Positions 17,844 to 25,371 of a stretch of 64,000 nucleotides of DNA are shown piece after piece. Under the pieces are notes generated by a model. That model was not told the DNA's origin, made no database searches, and saw only the letters and a list, made by a program, of their open reading frames with translations. The stretch comes from Flavobacterium cheniae (GTDB lineage Bacteria; Bacteroidota; Bacteroidia; Flavobacteriales; Flavobacteriaceae), in NCBI RefSeq assembly GCF_004363695.1, contig NZ_SNZC01000005.1, forward strand, positions 1 through 64,000. The letters are read 5' to 3'. The stretch's first letter is position 1. The number at the start of each line of letters is the position of its first letter. A program made the position numbers and the translations under genes.

Positions 17844-18250
17844 ACTTCTAGAAAAGAATATATCTTTTCAGAAACATAATTTGGAGGTGTCATTGGACGT
17901 CCAGTTTTCATGTCTACAAACACCAACATTGAGTAACCTGTTGTTAATAACTCATTCGCTTCATTATAGATTTCATAGTCAAATTCTATCTTCACAGAAG
18001 TCTGACTTTTAAAAATTGTTTTAACGGTTAGTAGGTCGTCATAGCGTGCAGGCTTTTTATAATTCATGGTTAAAGTAACTACAGGTAACATTACTCCGTT
18101 TTCCTCCATCCATTTGTAAGAAATCCCCATGTTTCTTAGCCATTCTACGCGTCCCATTTCAAAATATTGTGCGTAATTTCCGTGATAAACGACTCCCATT
18201 TGATCTGTTTCCGCGTAACGCACACGAACTTGAAATTGATATTCTCTCAT
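17840..18250 (-). CDS. Acyl-CoA thioesterase, YbgC/FadM hotdog family
   Basis: A 136-aa hotdog-fold protein of the 4-hydroxybenzoyl-CoA-thioesterase type. The active-site segment is RVRYAETDQMGVVYHGNYAQYFEMGRVEWLR, with the family's Asp in ETDQMGVVYHGNY. It continues with VTLTMNYKKPARYDDLLTV and TGYSMLVFVDMKTGRP. It would hydrolyse acyl-CoA or acyl-ACP thioesters in the cytoplasm; chain-length preference cannot be told. It is divergent from dnaA, so its promoter lies in the same 203-bp gap as the DnaA-box-like sites. Confidence 0.9.
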   Translation of the reverse strand: MREYQFQVRVRYAETDQMGVVYHGNYAQYFEMGRVEWLRNMGISYKWMEENGVMLPVVTLTMNYKKPARYDDLLTVKTIFKSQTSVKIEFDYEIYNEANELLTTGYSMLVFVDMKTGRPMTPPNYVSEKIYSFLEV

Positions 18251-18283
18251 ATTAAACTACTATTAAATTAATCTTAAAAAATT

Positions 18284-18356
18284 ATTCACAAGGCTTACAA
18301 TATTTTTTTTTAAAAATCAAGGTTAAAAAAATTTTTTTTACAGAATTTTGTTCACA
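18284..18356. promoter_or_regulatory. DnaA-box-like 9-mers upstream of dnaA
   Basis: TTATTCACA at 18284-18292 matches the DnaA-box consensus TTATNCACA, and TTGTTCACA at 18348-18356 differs at one position. Both lie on the plus strand in the AT-rich gap before dnaA. They are likely used in dnaA autoregulation. Two boxes are too few to call an origin on their own. Confidence 0.5.
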
Positions 18357-18378
18357 TATTTGCTATCCCAAATTATCC

Positions 18379-18400
18379 GAACAGAATATCCGTTCTGTTC
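18379..18400. promoter_or_regulatory. Perfect inverted repeat in the dnaA promoter region
   Basis: GAACAGAA (18379-18386) and TTCTGTTC (18393-18400) form perfect 8-bp arms around a 6-bp spacer TATCCG. The repeat is directly followed by ACTTTTG, a weak -7-like element. Its position, 54-75 bp before the dnaA ATG, suits a dimeric repressor or a regulatory hairpin. Confidence 0.5.
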
Positions 18401-18453
18401 ACTTTTGTAACCTATACAAAACTAAAATAAACAAGTAATAATTAAATGAATTT

Positions 18454-19881
18454 ATGACGAAAACTGCGCAATCGGTATGGAATAACTGTCTGTCTTTCAT
18501 AAAAGACAATATTCAAGATCAAGCTTACAAGACTTGGTTTGAACCTATACAGTCAGTTGAGCTAAACGATAACGCGTTGTCTATTCAAGTACCTAGTAAA
18601 TTCTTCTACGAATGGTTAGAAGAACACTATGTAAAATTATTAAAAGTAGCCCTAACTAAAGAATTAGGACCGGGCGCAAAGTTATTGTATAAAATTAAGA
18701 TGGAAAACACTTACGGTAATAAACTTCCATTTACAGAGCAAATTCCGAGTTATAACAGAACAGCGGTAAAACCTCAGGAAGTAGATGTGCCAATTGTGAA
18801 TAAAAATCCAGAATTAAAAAACCCATTTGTTATTCCTGGTATTCGTAATTTAAAAATCGAATCGCAACTTAATGCTAATTACAGTTTTGATAATTTCCTT
18901 GAAGGAGATTCAAACCGTTTAGCAAGAAGTGCAGGTATGGCGGTAGCTAATAAACCAGGTGGAACTTCTTTCAACCCATTATTAATTTTTGGTGGTGTTG
19001 GTTTAGGAAAAACGCACTTAGCTCACGCTATTGGGGTTGAAATCAAAGATAAATATCCAGAAAAAACAGTATTGTATATTTCAGCTGAAATATTCACACA
19101 ACAATATATTGATTCCGTTAAGAAAAATACACGTAACGACTTTATTCACTTCTATCAATTAATTGATGTTTTGATTATTGACGACGTACAATTCTTATCG
19201 GGTAAATCGGGAACACAAGATGTATTTTTCCACATCTTCAACCATTTACACCAAAACGGAAAACAAGTAATTCTTACTTCTGATAAAGCACCAGTTGACA
19301 TGCAAGATATTGAGCAACGCTTACTATCTCGTTTCAAATGGGGATTATCGGCTGAATTACACCAACCCGACTACGAAACTCGTATTTCTATCCTAAAAAA
19401 TATTTTATATAGAGATGGAGTTGAAATGCCTAATGACATTATTGAATATGTTGCTAAAAACATTAAATCAAACGTTCGTGAATTAGAAGGTGCTATTATT
19501 TCTTTAATTGCTCAATCTTCTTTCAACAAACGCGAAGTTACAATTGAATTAGCAAAACAGGTAGTTGAGAAATTCGTTAAAAATGTAAAACGTGAAATTT
19601 CAATTGATTATATTCAGAAAATTGTTTCTGATTATTTCCAATTGGATGTTGAAACCTTACAGTCAAAAACTAGAAAACGTCACGTTGTACAAGCTAGACA
19701 ATTGGCCATGTTCTTTGCTAAGAAATTTACAAAAGCTTCTTTAGCAAACATTGGTTCGCAAATTGGAGACAGAGACCACGCAACGGTACTTCATGCTTGC
19801 AAAACAGTAGACAATTTGGTTACTACCGACAAACAATTTAGAAAATTCGTTGACGATATCAACAAGAAATTATCGCTGTAA
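18454..19881 (+). CDS. dnaA: Chromosomal replication initiator protein DnaA
   Basis: The AAA+ initiator of chromosome replication. The 475-aa protein has domain I (~1-85, VWNNCLSFIKDNIQDQAYKTWFEPIQ), a linker, and domain III with Walker A GGVGLGKTHL, Walker B LIIDDVQFLS, sensor motifs near ILTSDKAP and LLSRFKWGL, and box VII. Domain IV contains the DNA-binding helix-turn-helix and signature DRDHATVLHACKTV. The start MTKTAQSVWNNC gives a domain I of normal length. Upstream lie DnaA-box-like sites and a perfect inverted repeat. The next gene starts 3 bp after the stop, as in other Flavobacterium genomes, where dnaA commonly marks coordinate 1. Confidence 0.98.
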   Translation: MTKTAQSVWNNCLSFIKDNIQDQAYKTWFEPIQSVELNDNALSIQVPSKFFYEWLEEHYVKLLKVALTKELGPGAKLLYKIKMENTYGNKLPFTEQIPSYNRTAVKPQEVDVPIVNKNPELKNPFVIPGIRNLKIESQLNANYSFDNFLEGDSNRLARSAGMAVANKPGGTSFNPLLIFGGVGLGKTHLAHAIGVEIKDKYPEKTVLYISAEIFTQQYIDSVKKNTRNDFIHFYQLIDVLIIDDVQFLSGKSGTQDVFFHIFNHLHQNGKQVILTSDKAPVDMQDIEQRLLSRFKWGLSAELHQPDYETRISILKNILYRDGVEMPNDIIEYVAKNIKSNVRELEGAIISLIAQSSFNKREVTIELAKQVVEKFVKNVKREISIDYIQKIVSDYFQLDVETLQSKTRKRHVVQARQLAMFFAKKFTKASLANIGSQIGDRDHATVLHACKTVDNLVTTDKQFRKFVDDINKKLSL

Positions 19882-19884
19882 TTC

Positions 19885-20337
19885 ATGGCTTCTAAAATCT
19901 TAATGGTTTGCTTAGGAAATATTTGCCGTTCTCCTTTGGCAGAAGGTATTATGCGCTCTAAACTTTCCGAAGATTTTATTGTGGATTCAGCAGGAACTGG
20001 AGGTTGGCACGCAGGTGAACTACCCGACAAACGTTCGATATCTACTGCAAAAAATAGAGGTTTAGACATCACCAATCAAAGAGCAAGACAATTCAAAAAA
20101 AGTGATTTTGATACTTTTGATCATATTTTTGTAATGGATAATTCCAATTACAAAGATGTTTTAGCTTTGGCACCAAATGAAGAAGCGAAATCGAAAGTCA
20201 AACTCATTTTAAACGAAATTTTTCCAAATGAAAACGTTGACGTTCCCGACCCTTACTACGGAGGTCAAGACGGATTTGAAAACGTTTTTGATATGTTAGA
20301 CCAAGCTTGTGAAGAAATTGCAAGAAAACTTAAGTAA
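19885..20337 (+). CDS. Low-molecular-weight protein-tyrosine-phosphatase
   Basis: A 150-aa protein with the LMW-PTP P-loop CLGNICRSP (CX5R; Cys9, Arg15) at the N-terminus and the general-acid Asp in VPDPYYGGQDGF near residue 120. The length is normal. Such enzymes dephosphorylate tyrosine on proteins, often together with a capsule BY-kinase, but no such kinase is present here. It follows dnaA by 3 bp and the methyltransferase gene by position, forming a tight three-gene run. Confidence 0.94.
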   Translation: MASKILMVCLGNICRSPLAEGIMRSKLSEDFIVDSAGTGGWHAGELPDKRSISTAKNRGLDITNQRARQFKKSDFDTFDHIFVMDNSNYKDVLALAPNEEAKSKVKLILNEIFPNENVDVPDPYYGGQDGFENVFDMLDQACEEIARKLK

Positions 20338-20344
20338 TAATATC

Positions 20345-21079
20345 ATGAAATCAAACACTTTAGGTAAACTATACTTAATTCCCATTACTTTATCCAACCC
20401 TGGAGAAACTACGGTAGTTCCTGAAGACGTTTTGCCTCAAACCATAAAGAGAACCATTGATTTTGTGGATTATTATATAGTTGAAAATGAGAAAACGGCT
20501 CGTAAATTCATCAAAAGTATTCATCCCGAAAAAAAACAACCTGATTTAAAGATTTCAGTATTAAATAAACACACAGAAATAGCTGAACATAACGAATTTA
20601 TTCAACCTTTATTAAGGGGTGAAAACATCGGATTAATGAGTGAATCTGGTTGCCCTGGAATTGCCGATCCTGGTGCTGTGATTGTGAAGTTAGCACACGA
20701 GAAAGGAATTCAAGTAGTGCCGTTAGTAGGACCAAGTTCGATTTTATTAGCATTGATGGCAAGTGGAATGAACGGACAGAGTTTCGCTTTCAATGGCTAT
20801 TTGCCAATCGATAAAAACGATAAAAAACAGGCTTTAAAGAATTTCGAACGTTTATCTCAGGATAAAAATCAGTCTCAATTGTTTATTGAAACGCCATATA
20901 GAAACAATAAATTAATGGAGGATTTGTTGCAAATTTTACAACCAAGCACTTATTTATGTGTAGCTTGTGATATTACTTTACCAACAGAATACATAAAAAC
21001 CAAAACAGTTAACGAATGGAAAAAAGAAAAGGCCGATTTGCATAATCGACCTTGTATTTTTATTATTCACAAAATGTAA
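20345..21079 (+). CDS. SAM-dependent methyltransferase, tetrapyrrole-methylase/RsmI-like
   Basis: A 244-aa protein of the tetrapyrrole (corrin/porphyrin) methylase superfamily, in the group near RsmI (16S rRNA 2'-O-methyltransferase). Motifs: GKLYLIPITLSNPGE at the start, GLMSESGCPGIADPGA, VVPLVGPSSILLALMASGMNGQSFAFNGYLP, and FIETPYRNNKLMEDLLQIL. It lacks the usual RsmI YESP motif, having ETPYRN instead, so calling it rsmI would be too strong. The ATG at 20345 is chosen because an upstream in-frame start at 20309 lies inside the phosphatase gene and adds unrelated residues. Convergent with the lysozyme-like gene. Confidence 0.85.
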   Translation: MKSNTLGKLYLIPITLSNPGETTVVPEDVLPQTIKRTIDFVDYYIVENEKTARKFIKSIHPEKKQPDLKISVLNKHTEIAEHNEFIQPLLRGENIGLMSESGCPGIADPGAVIVKLAHEKGIQVVPLVGPSSILLALMASGMNGQSFAFNGYLPIDKNDKKQALKNFERLSQDKNQSQLFIETPYRNNKLMEDLLQILQPSTYLCVACDITLPTEYIKTKTVNEWKKEKADLHNRPCIFIIHKM

Positions 21080-21081
21080 AA

Positions 21082-21729
21082 TTACTCTAAATTTACTTTA
21101 GCATTTGCATCTGCTTCAATGTGCGAAATATCGTAATTTGAAAATTTTCTGATGTAGCTTGATAACGATGTTCCAAAACCATCTTTGAAACCATTACGTC
21201 CATTACTTCTTAAATATTTCTTTACTGAACCTGCACCACCTAAATGGGCAGCGGCAACTAAGCCTGATTCTGTAATTTCAACACCATTAATAATTCTTCC
21301 TGAGTATTTTTGAATCTCTTTTCTTAATTCCCACTTGTTACGAGCTATTAAAGCTTCAAAAGCCTTATCTTGCCACACAGCATTACGTAAAAATTCTTGA
21401 AAATCATAAACACCTACAGTGCGTAGTGTACTTCTTCCGAATTGATATTTACCCATGTACCCGTAAGGATTCACTAAATGTAATATACCTCTTGACTCTT
21501 TATAAGCCATTTTTTGAGCAAAACCAGCAAATGATTTACCAACGTGTGGCACTTTAACTGGAATTACTACTTCTTCGTTTTCGTATTCATTTGGAACGTG
21601 GTATTTAATTACCTCTGAGTTCGACAAATGAAATCCTTCCAATTTTTCTTCTTTAAAGGTTATAAAACCTGAAGAAACGACTAAGACTAGGAGTGTCAAT
21701 CCTATAAAGTAAGACCTTTTTTTTATCAT
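21082..21729 (-). CDS. Lysozyme-like (transglycosylase-fold) exported protein
   Basis: A 215-aa protein with an N-terminal membrane or signal segment (YFIGLTLLVLVVSSGFITF). From ~75 there is a lysozyme-like domain: AQKMAYKESRGILHLVNPYGYMGKYQFGRSTL, with the Glu in YKESRG at the position of the catalytic acid, then ESGLVAAAHLGGAGSVKKYL. This pattern is seen in flavobacterial peptidoglycan-binding or transglycosylase-like proteins. It probably acts on peptidoglycan in the periplasm, and its neighbours mltG and dapF fit a cell-wall theme. Enzymatic activity is inferred, not shown. Confidence 0.75.
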   Translation of the reverse strand: MIKKRSYFIGLTLLVLVVSSGFITFKEEKLEGFHLSNSEVIKYHVPNEYENEEVVIPVKVPHVGKSFAGFAQKMAYKESRGILHLVNPYGYMGKYQFGRSTLRTVGVYDFQEFLRNAVWQDKAFEALIARNKWELRKEIQKYSGRIINGVEITESGLVAAAHLGGAGSVKKYLRSNGRNGFKDGFGTSLSSYIRKFSNYDISHIEADANAKVNLE

Positions 21730-21825
21730 GAATTGTTATTTCTCAGCGCCTGTCACCCATCTGAAATTACCGATGCAAATATACAAAAAAAATTACAATA
21801 TTGATTTACAGCATGTTAATAATTC

Positions 21826-22809
21826 CTAAAAGTAGATGAAATGACCTTTAAGTCCGTTATACTCATCGTATTGCAAAGTAGGTGCAGGAATTTTAATCGT
21901 GTTAAAAACAGAGAAAAGTGTCTTTAAAAAATGAGATTTTGTACTAATTTTCGTTAAGTCAACATCCAAACTAAGGTAAAATTGACGATATGGGTTTTGA
22001 ATGATTCCGTTTTCGATTGCTTCAGCATCATTTCCGTACAACATTCCCTCTCCACTATAACCAATTGCTAGGTTTAACCACTTGGGAATAAAGCTATCTT
22101 TTGTAAACGAATGAACGTTAAACGACAACCAATATGTTTGACCGTTGTAATCTTTTAAAATTTCTTCGTTAAAGGATGCTCCCAGAGTTTCAGGACGTTG
22201 TGAAGCGAATTTGGTTTGATGAAATGAAAACTTCGGTGTGATACGTTGTTCTTTCCAAAGTAATTCTTGAGAAACATACAGCGCCGTTCCCGAAACATTT
22301 GCAATAATATCGCCAGATGATGCTCCCCATTCTTGTGAAAAACCATCAAAAACCTCAACTACAGTTAAAAATCCTAATCCAAGAGTGGAACCATAAATGA
22401 GTTGTTCTTTTTTTGAAGCGCCACTCCATTGTAACATTTCAGCTCCTACCCTTCCTAAATGATAGGTAGAATATAGGTGTCCTAATTTATCCATTTGCAA
22501 CCACTGATTGTTATCATTAATAAAATGAAAATCAGATTTTGGATAATCTTTATACCAAAGTTGGTTTAAACCAATTAAAGTAGCACCCAAAGCAACAGAT
22601 TCACCAACATAAACGCCAGTTCTTCTTGGTTTATTGAGCGTATCAGAAGGTTTTAAGAAAGTATTGCTATCTGATTGCGCTTGAGAAAAAACAGACACAA
22701 ACAGAAAAACGAACAGCCAGCTAGTCCTGATTGCAATAAAAATCCTATGCTGAAAGCATAGATTGAAATGGAAAGCAGGAAAATGGTTTACTGATAAAGC
22801 CCAAGCCAT
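21826..22809 (-). CDS. DUF2279 family protein with odd N-terminus
   Basis: From about residue 45 the protein is a typical DUF2279 member: GVYVGESVALGATLIGLNQLWYKDY, MDKLGHLYSTYHLGRVGAEML, FDGFSQEWGASSGDIIANVSGTAL. The rest is beta-rich and ends in FIYF, as in outer-membrane-associated proteins. The signal peptide (SWLFVFLFVSVFSQAQ) is preceded by ~28 unusual residues when the ATG at 22809 is used. That stretch is encoded by a palindromic structured element on the opposite strand (22721-22785). Either translation begins at the upstream ATG, or a non-ATG start inside the element is used. I see no ATG between. Function of the family is unknown. Confidence 0.75.
   Translation of the reverse strand: MAWALSVNHFPAFHFNLCFQHRIFIAIRTSWLFVFLFVSVFSQAQSDSNTFLKPSDTLNKPRRTGVYVGESVALGATLIGLNQLWYKDYPKSDFHFINDNNQWLQMDKLGHLYSTYHLGRVGAEMLQWSGASKKEQLIYGSTLGLGFLTVVEVFDGFSQEWGASSGDIIANVSGTALYVSQELLWKEQRITPKFSFHQTKFASQRPETLGASFNEEILKDYNGQTYWLSFNVHSFTKDSFIPKWLNLAIGYSGEGMLYGNDAEAIENGIIQNPYRQFYLSLDVDLTKISTKSHFLKTLFSVFNTIKIPAPTLQYDEYNGLKGHFIYF
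22721..22785 (+). ncRNA. Flavo-1-like structured element, copy A
   Basis: CTAGTCCTGATTG opens the element and GGAAAGCAGGAAAATGG closes it. The outer stem TCCTG (22725-22729) pairs with CAGGA (22776-22780). The inner hairpin CTATGCT (22745-22751), loop GAA, AGCATAG (22755-22761) is perfect. A second copy at 39918-39999 shares the flanking boxes and keeps both stems with different bases. The pattern resembles what I remember of the Flavo-1 RNA motif (Weinberg and colleagues, 2010); identity is unverified. It overlaps the 5' end of the DUF2279 gene in antisense. Confidence 0.5.
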
Positions 22810-22822
22810 TCGCTCTTAAAAA

Positions 22823-23863
22823 TTAACGATCGATTCCTAATTTAGTAACCCACTCAGCATATTTTTTAGCATTTACTTGATGCGCTTCGTAGCTTGAAGC
22901 AAAGGCATGATAACCTGGTTTATCTGGATTTGCACAGAAATAAATATAATCGTGTTTTTCTGAATTTAAAACTGCATCGATAGCCGAAACATCAGGCATA
23001 GCGATTGGTCCTGGAGGCAAACCTTTATTTACATAGGTATTGTAAGGAGAATTAATTCGTAAATCGTTAAAGAAAACGCGTTTAATTTCTTGGTCAAAAT
23101 CGCCCGAACGTTTTTTGATTGCGTAAATAATGGTTGGGTCAGCCTGAAGTGGCATATCTTGTTTCAAACGATTTAAATAAACGCCAGCTACTGTTGGTCT
23201 TTCATCTACTTTTGCTGTTTCTTTATGTACAATTGACGCTAACGTATAAACTTGAATAGGTGTTAACCCTAAAGCTTTTGCTTTTTCTTTACGCTCATTA
23301 TTCCAAAAAATTCGGTATTCTTTAGCTAATTTTTGAGCAATTTTGTCCGCTGGTGTATTCCAATAGAACTCGTATGTATTAGGAATAAAAAGTGCCAAAA
23401 CAGTTTCTTCTGTTAATCCATTTTCCTCTAAAAAAGGTGTATTGGTAAACGCTACATCTAATTTTAAACTATCTGGTTCTAATTGGGTAGCTAAACGTTG
23501 TACTAACTTACCTAACGTTTCTTGATTGTTAAAAGCTACTTTTACAGGAACATTTAAACGTAAACTTCTTACCATATCAAAACTAGTCATGTCTTTTTTG
23601 AAAAGAAATTTTCCAGCTTTTACATTCGTACTATAATTTCTTGATGTGGCAACAAAATCAAATTTTTCAAAATCTTTTACCAATGGTTTAACGATTTCTA
23701 CTACTTGTTCATAAGTTGAATTTGAAGGAATGTAAACATAAACTTCGTCTTGTGAAAACTGTGTATTAGGTGTAAAAGCTTTGAAATATACATAAACACC
23801 AACTGCAGTTGCAACTACGATTCCGGCAACAGCGATTATTGAAATAAGTTTTTTTACGTTCAA
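22823..23863 (-). CDS. mltG: Endolytic transglycosylase MltG
   Basis: An inner-membrane murein transglycosylase that cuts nascent glycan strands and so sets their length. The 346-aa protein has one N-terminal membrane helix (ISIIAVAGIVVATAVGVYVYF), a LysM-like domain (~45-110), and the YceG domain with the catalytic Glu in ASIVHKETAKVDERPTVAGVYLNRL. It continues with MPLQADPTIIYAI, NSPYNTYVNKGLPPGPIAMP and YIYFCANPDKPGYHAFA. The length is normal. It lies 11 bp downstream of the GNAT gene and 13 bp upstream of the DUF2279 gene on the minus strand. Confidence 0.95.
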   Translation of the reverse strand: MNVKKLISIIAVAGIVVATAVGVYVYFKAFTPNTQFSQDEVYVYIPSNSTYEQVVEIVKPLVKDFEKFDFVATSRNYSTNVKAGKFLFKKDMTSFDMVRSLRLNVPVKVAFNNQETLGKLVQRLATQLEPDSLKLDVAFTNTPFLEENGLTEETVLALFIPNTYEFYWNTPADKIAQKLAKEYRIFWNNERKEKAKALGLTPIQVYTLASIVHKETAKVDERPTVAGVYLNRLKQDMPLQADPTIIYAIKKRSGDFDQEIKRVFFNDLRINSPYNTYVNKGLPPGPIAMPDVSAIDAVLNSEKHDYIYFCANPDKPGYHAFASSYEAHQVNAKKYAEWVTKLGIDR

Positions 23864-23874
23864 GGGATTATTTT

Positions 23875-24405
23875 TTAAATGTGATTGATTAATTGATATA
23901 AAATTTCGTCTTCGTATTGATTGTTGATTTTATTCCAATCTTTTTTTACTCCGATTTTCTGAAAGCCAAATTTAGTAAAAAGGGAAATACTAATTTCATT
24001 TTTTGAACCAATATTTGCATATAGTTGATGCAATTGCAATTGATTGAAAGCATAATTGATTACAAGTTGTAATGCTTCTGAACCAATTCCTGAATTTCGA
24101 TTGCTTTCGCTTGAAATGACAATTCCAACTCCCGCTCTATTATTTTTAGGATCAAAATCAAATAAATCGATTAAACCTACTGCTTCAAAAGTATCATTTA
24201 AGCAAATTGCTAAGCGCAATTGTTTGGCTTCATAAATATCTTGATGTGCATTTTCTAAATACTGACGAATCAAAAATCGACTATAAGGTGTTTGCGTGTT
24301 ACTTACATCCCAAACTGATTCGTTGTTTTCTATTTTGTAGATAAACTCTAAATCTTCAGGTTCGAGTGCGCGTAGGTATATGTTGGTTCCTTTTAATGTT
24401 ATCAT
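23875..24405 (-). CDS. GNAT family N-acetyltransferase, RimJ/RimL-like
   Basis: A 176-aa acetyltransferase. The start MITLKGTNIYLRALEPEDLEFIYKIEN is typical of RimJ/RimL-like GNATs. Motif A is near GVGIVISSESNRNSGIGSEALQLVINYAF, and the C-terminal TKFGFQKIG is the usual end. The ATG at 24405 is chosen: the frame stays open to an upstream start at 24441, but those 12 extra codons (FELVFELEFE) are just the translated microrepeat at 24406-24446. It sits between dapF and mltG; substrate is unknown. Confidence 0.87.
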   Translation of the reverse strand: MITLKGTNIYLRALEPEDLEFIYKIENNESVWDVSNTQTPYSRFLIRQYLENAHQDIYEAKQLRLAICLNDTFEAVGLIDLFDFDPKNNRAGVGIVISSESNRNSGIGSEALQLVINYAFNQLQLHQLYANIGSKNEISISLFTKFGFQKIGVKKDWNKINNQYEDEILYQLINHI

Positions 24406-24446
24406 TTCAAATTCAAGTTCAAATACAAGTTCAAAAATCAAAAATC
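24406..24446. repeat. Microrepeat TTCAAATTCAAG/TTCAAATACAAG before the GNAT start
   Basis: Two 12-bp units differing by one base are followed by degenerate copies (TTCAAAAATCAAAAATC). The tract separates the dapF stop from the GNAT start. A related tract with AGTTCAAATTCAAG precedes gapA at 59417-59460. Confidence 0.7.
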
Positions 24447-24458
24447 GTTACTCTTCAA

Positions 24459-25247
24459 TCAAAAATCTAAATCAATTTTTCCTTCAAAAACGAAAGTTGC
24501 TGGTCCGATTAAGAAAACATTGGTGTAATTTCCATTATCTACGTCAAATTGTACTTTTAATTTTCCGCCTTCAACATTCAAATCTATAATATTATTATTT
24601 GTTTTTCCGCTTTGATGCATCGCGATAGCAACTGCTGTTACGCCAGTTCCACAAGACAACGTTTCATCTTCAACACCGCGCTCGTAGGTACGAACCGCAA
24701 AAATATCATTTGCTAATTGATACACAAAATTGACATTACTTCCTGCTTTTCCATACAAATCAGAATAACGAATTTTTGCTCCTTCTGTTTTAATATCCAA
24801 TTCAACTAAATCATCTACCAATTGCACATGATGAGGCGAACCTGTATTTAAAAAGGTATAATCTTCATATTGATTAACTGTATCAACATCTTTCATTTGA
24901 AGCGCTACGATTCCTTCTGCATCGATAGTTGCGTAATGATATCCATCCACGGCTTCAAACTCGGCTTTGTTTTCGATAACGCCCATTTGTTTAGCAAAAG
25001 CGACTAGACATCTACCTCCATTTCCACACATTGAACTCTCGTTTCCATCCGAATTATAATAGACCATTTTAAAATCATATTGTGGATGGTTTTCAAGAAG
25101 AATCAAGCCATCACCACCTATACCGAATCTTCTATCACATAGTTGTGCTACAAGTTTGGTATTATTTTTAGGAAAAAACTCCGAACGATTGTCAATCATA
25201 ACAAAATCGTTTCCAGTTCCTTGATATTTATAAAATGTAAGTTGCAT
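24459..25247 (-). CDS. dapF: Diaminopimelate epimerase
   Basis: Converts LL- to meso-diaminopimelate for lysine and peptidoglycan synthesis, using a two-cysteine mechanism. The 262-aa protein has FYKYQGTGNDFVMIDNR at the start, the first catalytic Cys74 in SSMCGNGGRC, and the second (Cys199) in TLSCGTGVTAVAIA. The binding residues NTGSPHHV and YERGVEDET are present. The length is near the family norm. A -7 element TACTTTTG at 25265-25272 on the minus strand probably drives dapF and the GNAT-mltG-DUF2279 genes behind it. dapB, in the same pathway, is at 42437. Confidence 0.97.
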   Translation of the reverse strand: MQLTFYKYQGTGNDFVMIDNRSEFFPKNNTKLVAQLCDRRFGIGGDGLILLENHPQYDFKMVYYNSDGNESSMCGNGGRCLVAFAKQMGVIENKAEFEAVDGYHYATIDAEGIVALQMKDVDTVNQYEDYTFLNTGSPHHVQLVDDLVELDIKTEGAKIRYSDLYGKAGSNVNFVYQLANDIFAVRTYERGVEDETLSCGTGVTAVAIAMHQSGKTNNNIIDLNVEGGKLKVQFDVDNGNYTNVFLIGPATFVFEGKIDLDF

Positions 25248-25264
25248 TGTATAATTAATTTATA

Positions 25265-25272
25265 CAAAAGTA
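25265..25272 (-). promoter_or_regulatory. -7 element TACTTTTG upstream of dapF
   Basis: On the minus strand this is an exact TAnnTTTG match 17 nt before the dapF ATG. It lies in the divergent gap shared with the HtrA gene. Confidence 0.55.
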
Positions 25273-25371
25273 CGAATTATTAATAAGATGTTAAACATTG
25301 TTAATCGAGCGTTAAAGTGATTTTTTGGAATATTTTTTATTATAATTTTGAGTGAACAAAAATTAATACAT

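Noticed and set aside
18251-18453. Replication origin at dnaA
   Set aside because: One good and one near DnaA box plus AT-rich DNA are not enough. Origins in Bacteroidetes are not always beside dnaA, and a GC-skew test cannot be done here.
19586-19602. A parS-like stretch (TAAAACGTGAAATTTC) inside dnaA
   Set aside because: Only part of the palindrome fits, and it is explained by dnaA codons. No unambiguous parS was found in the window.
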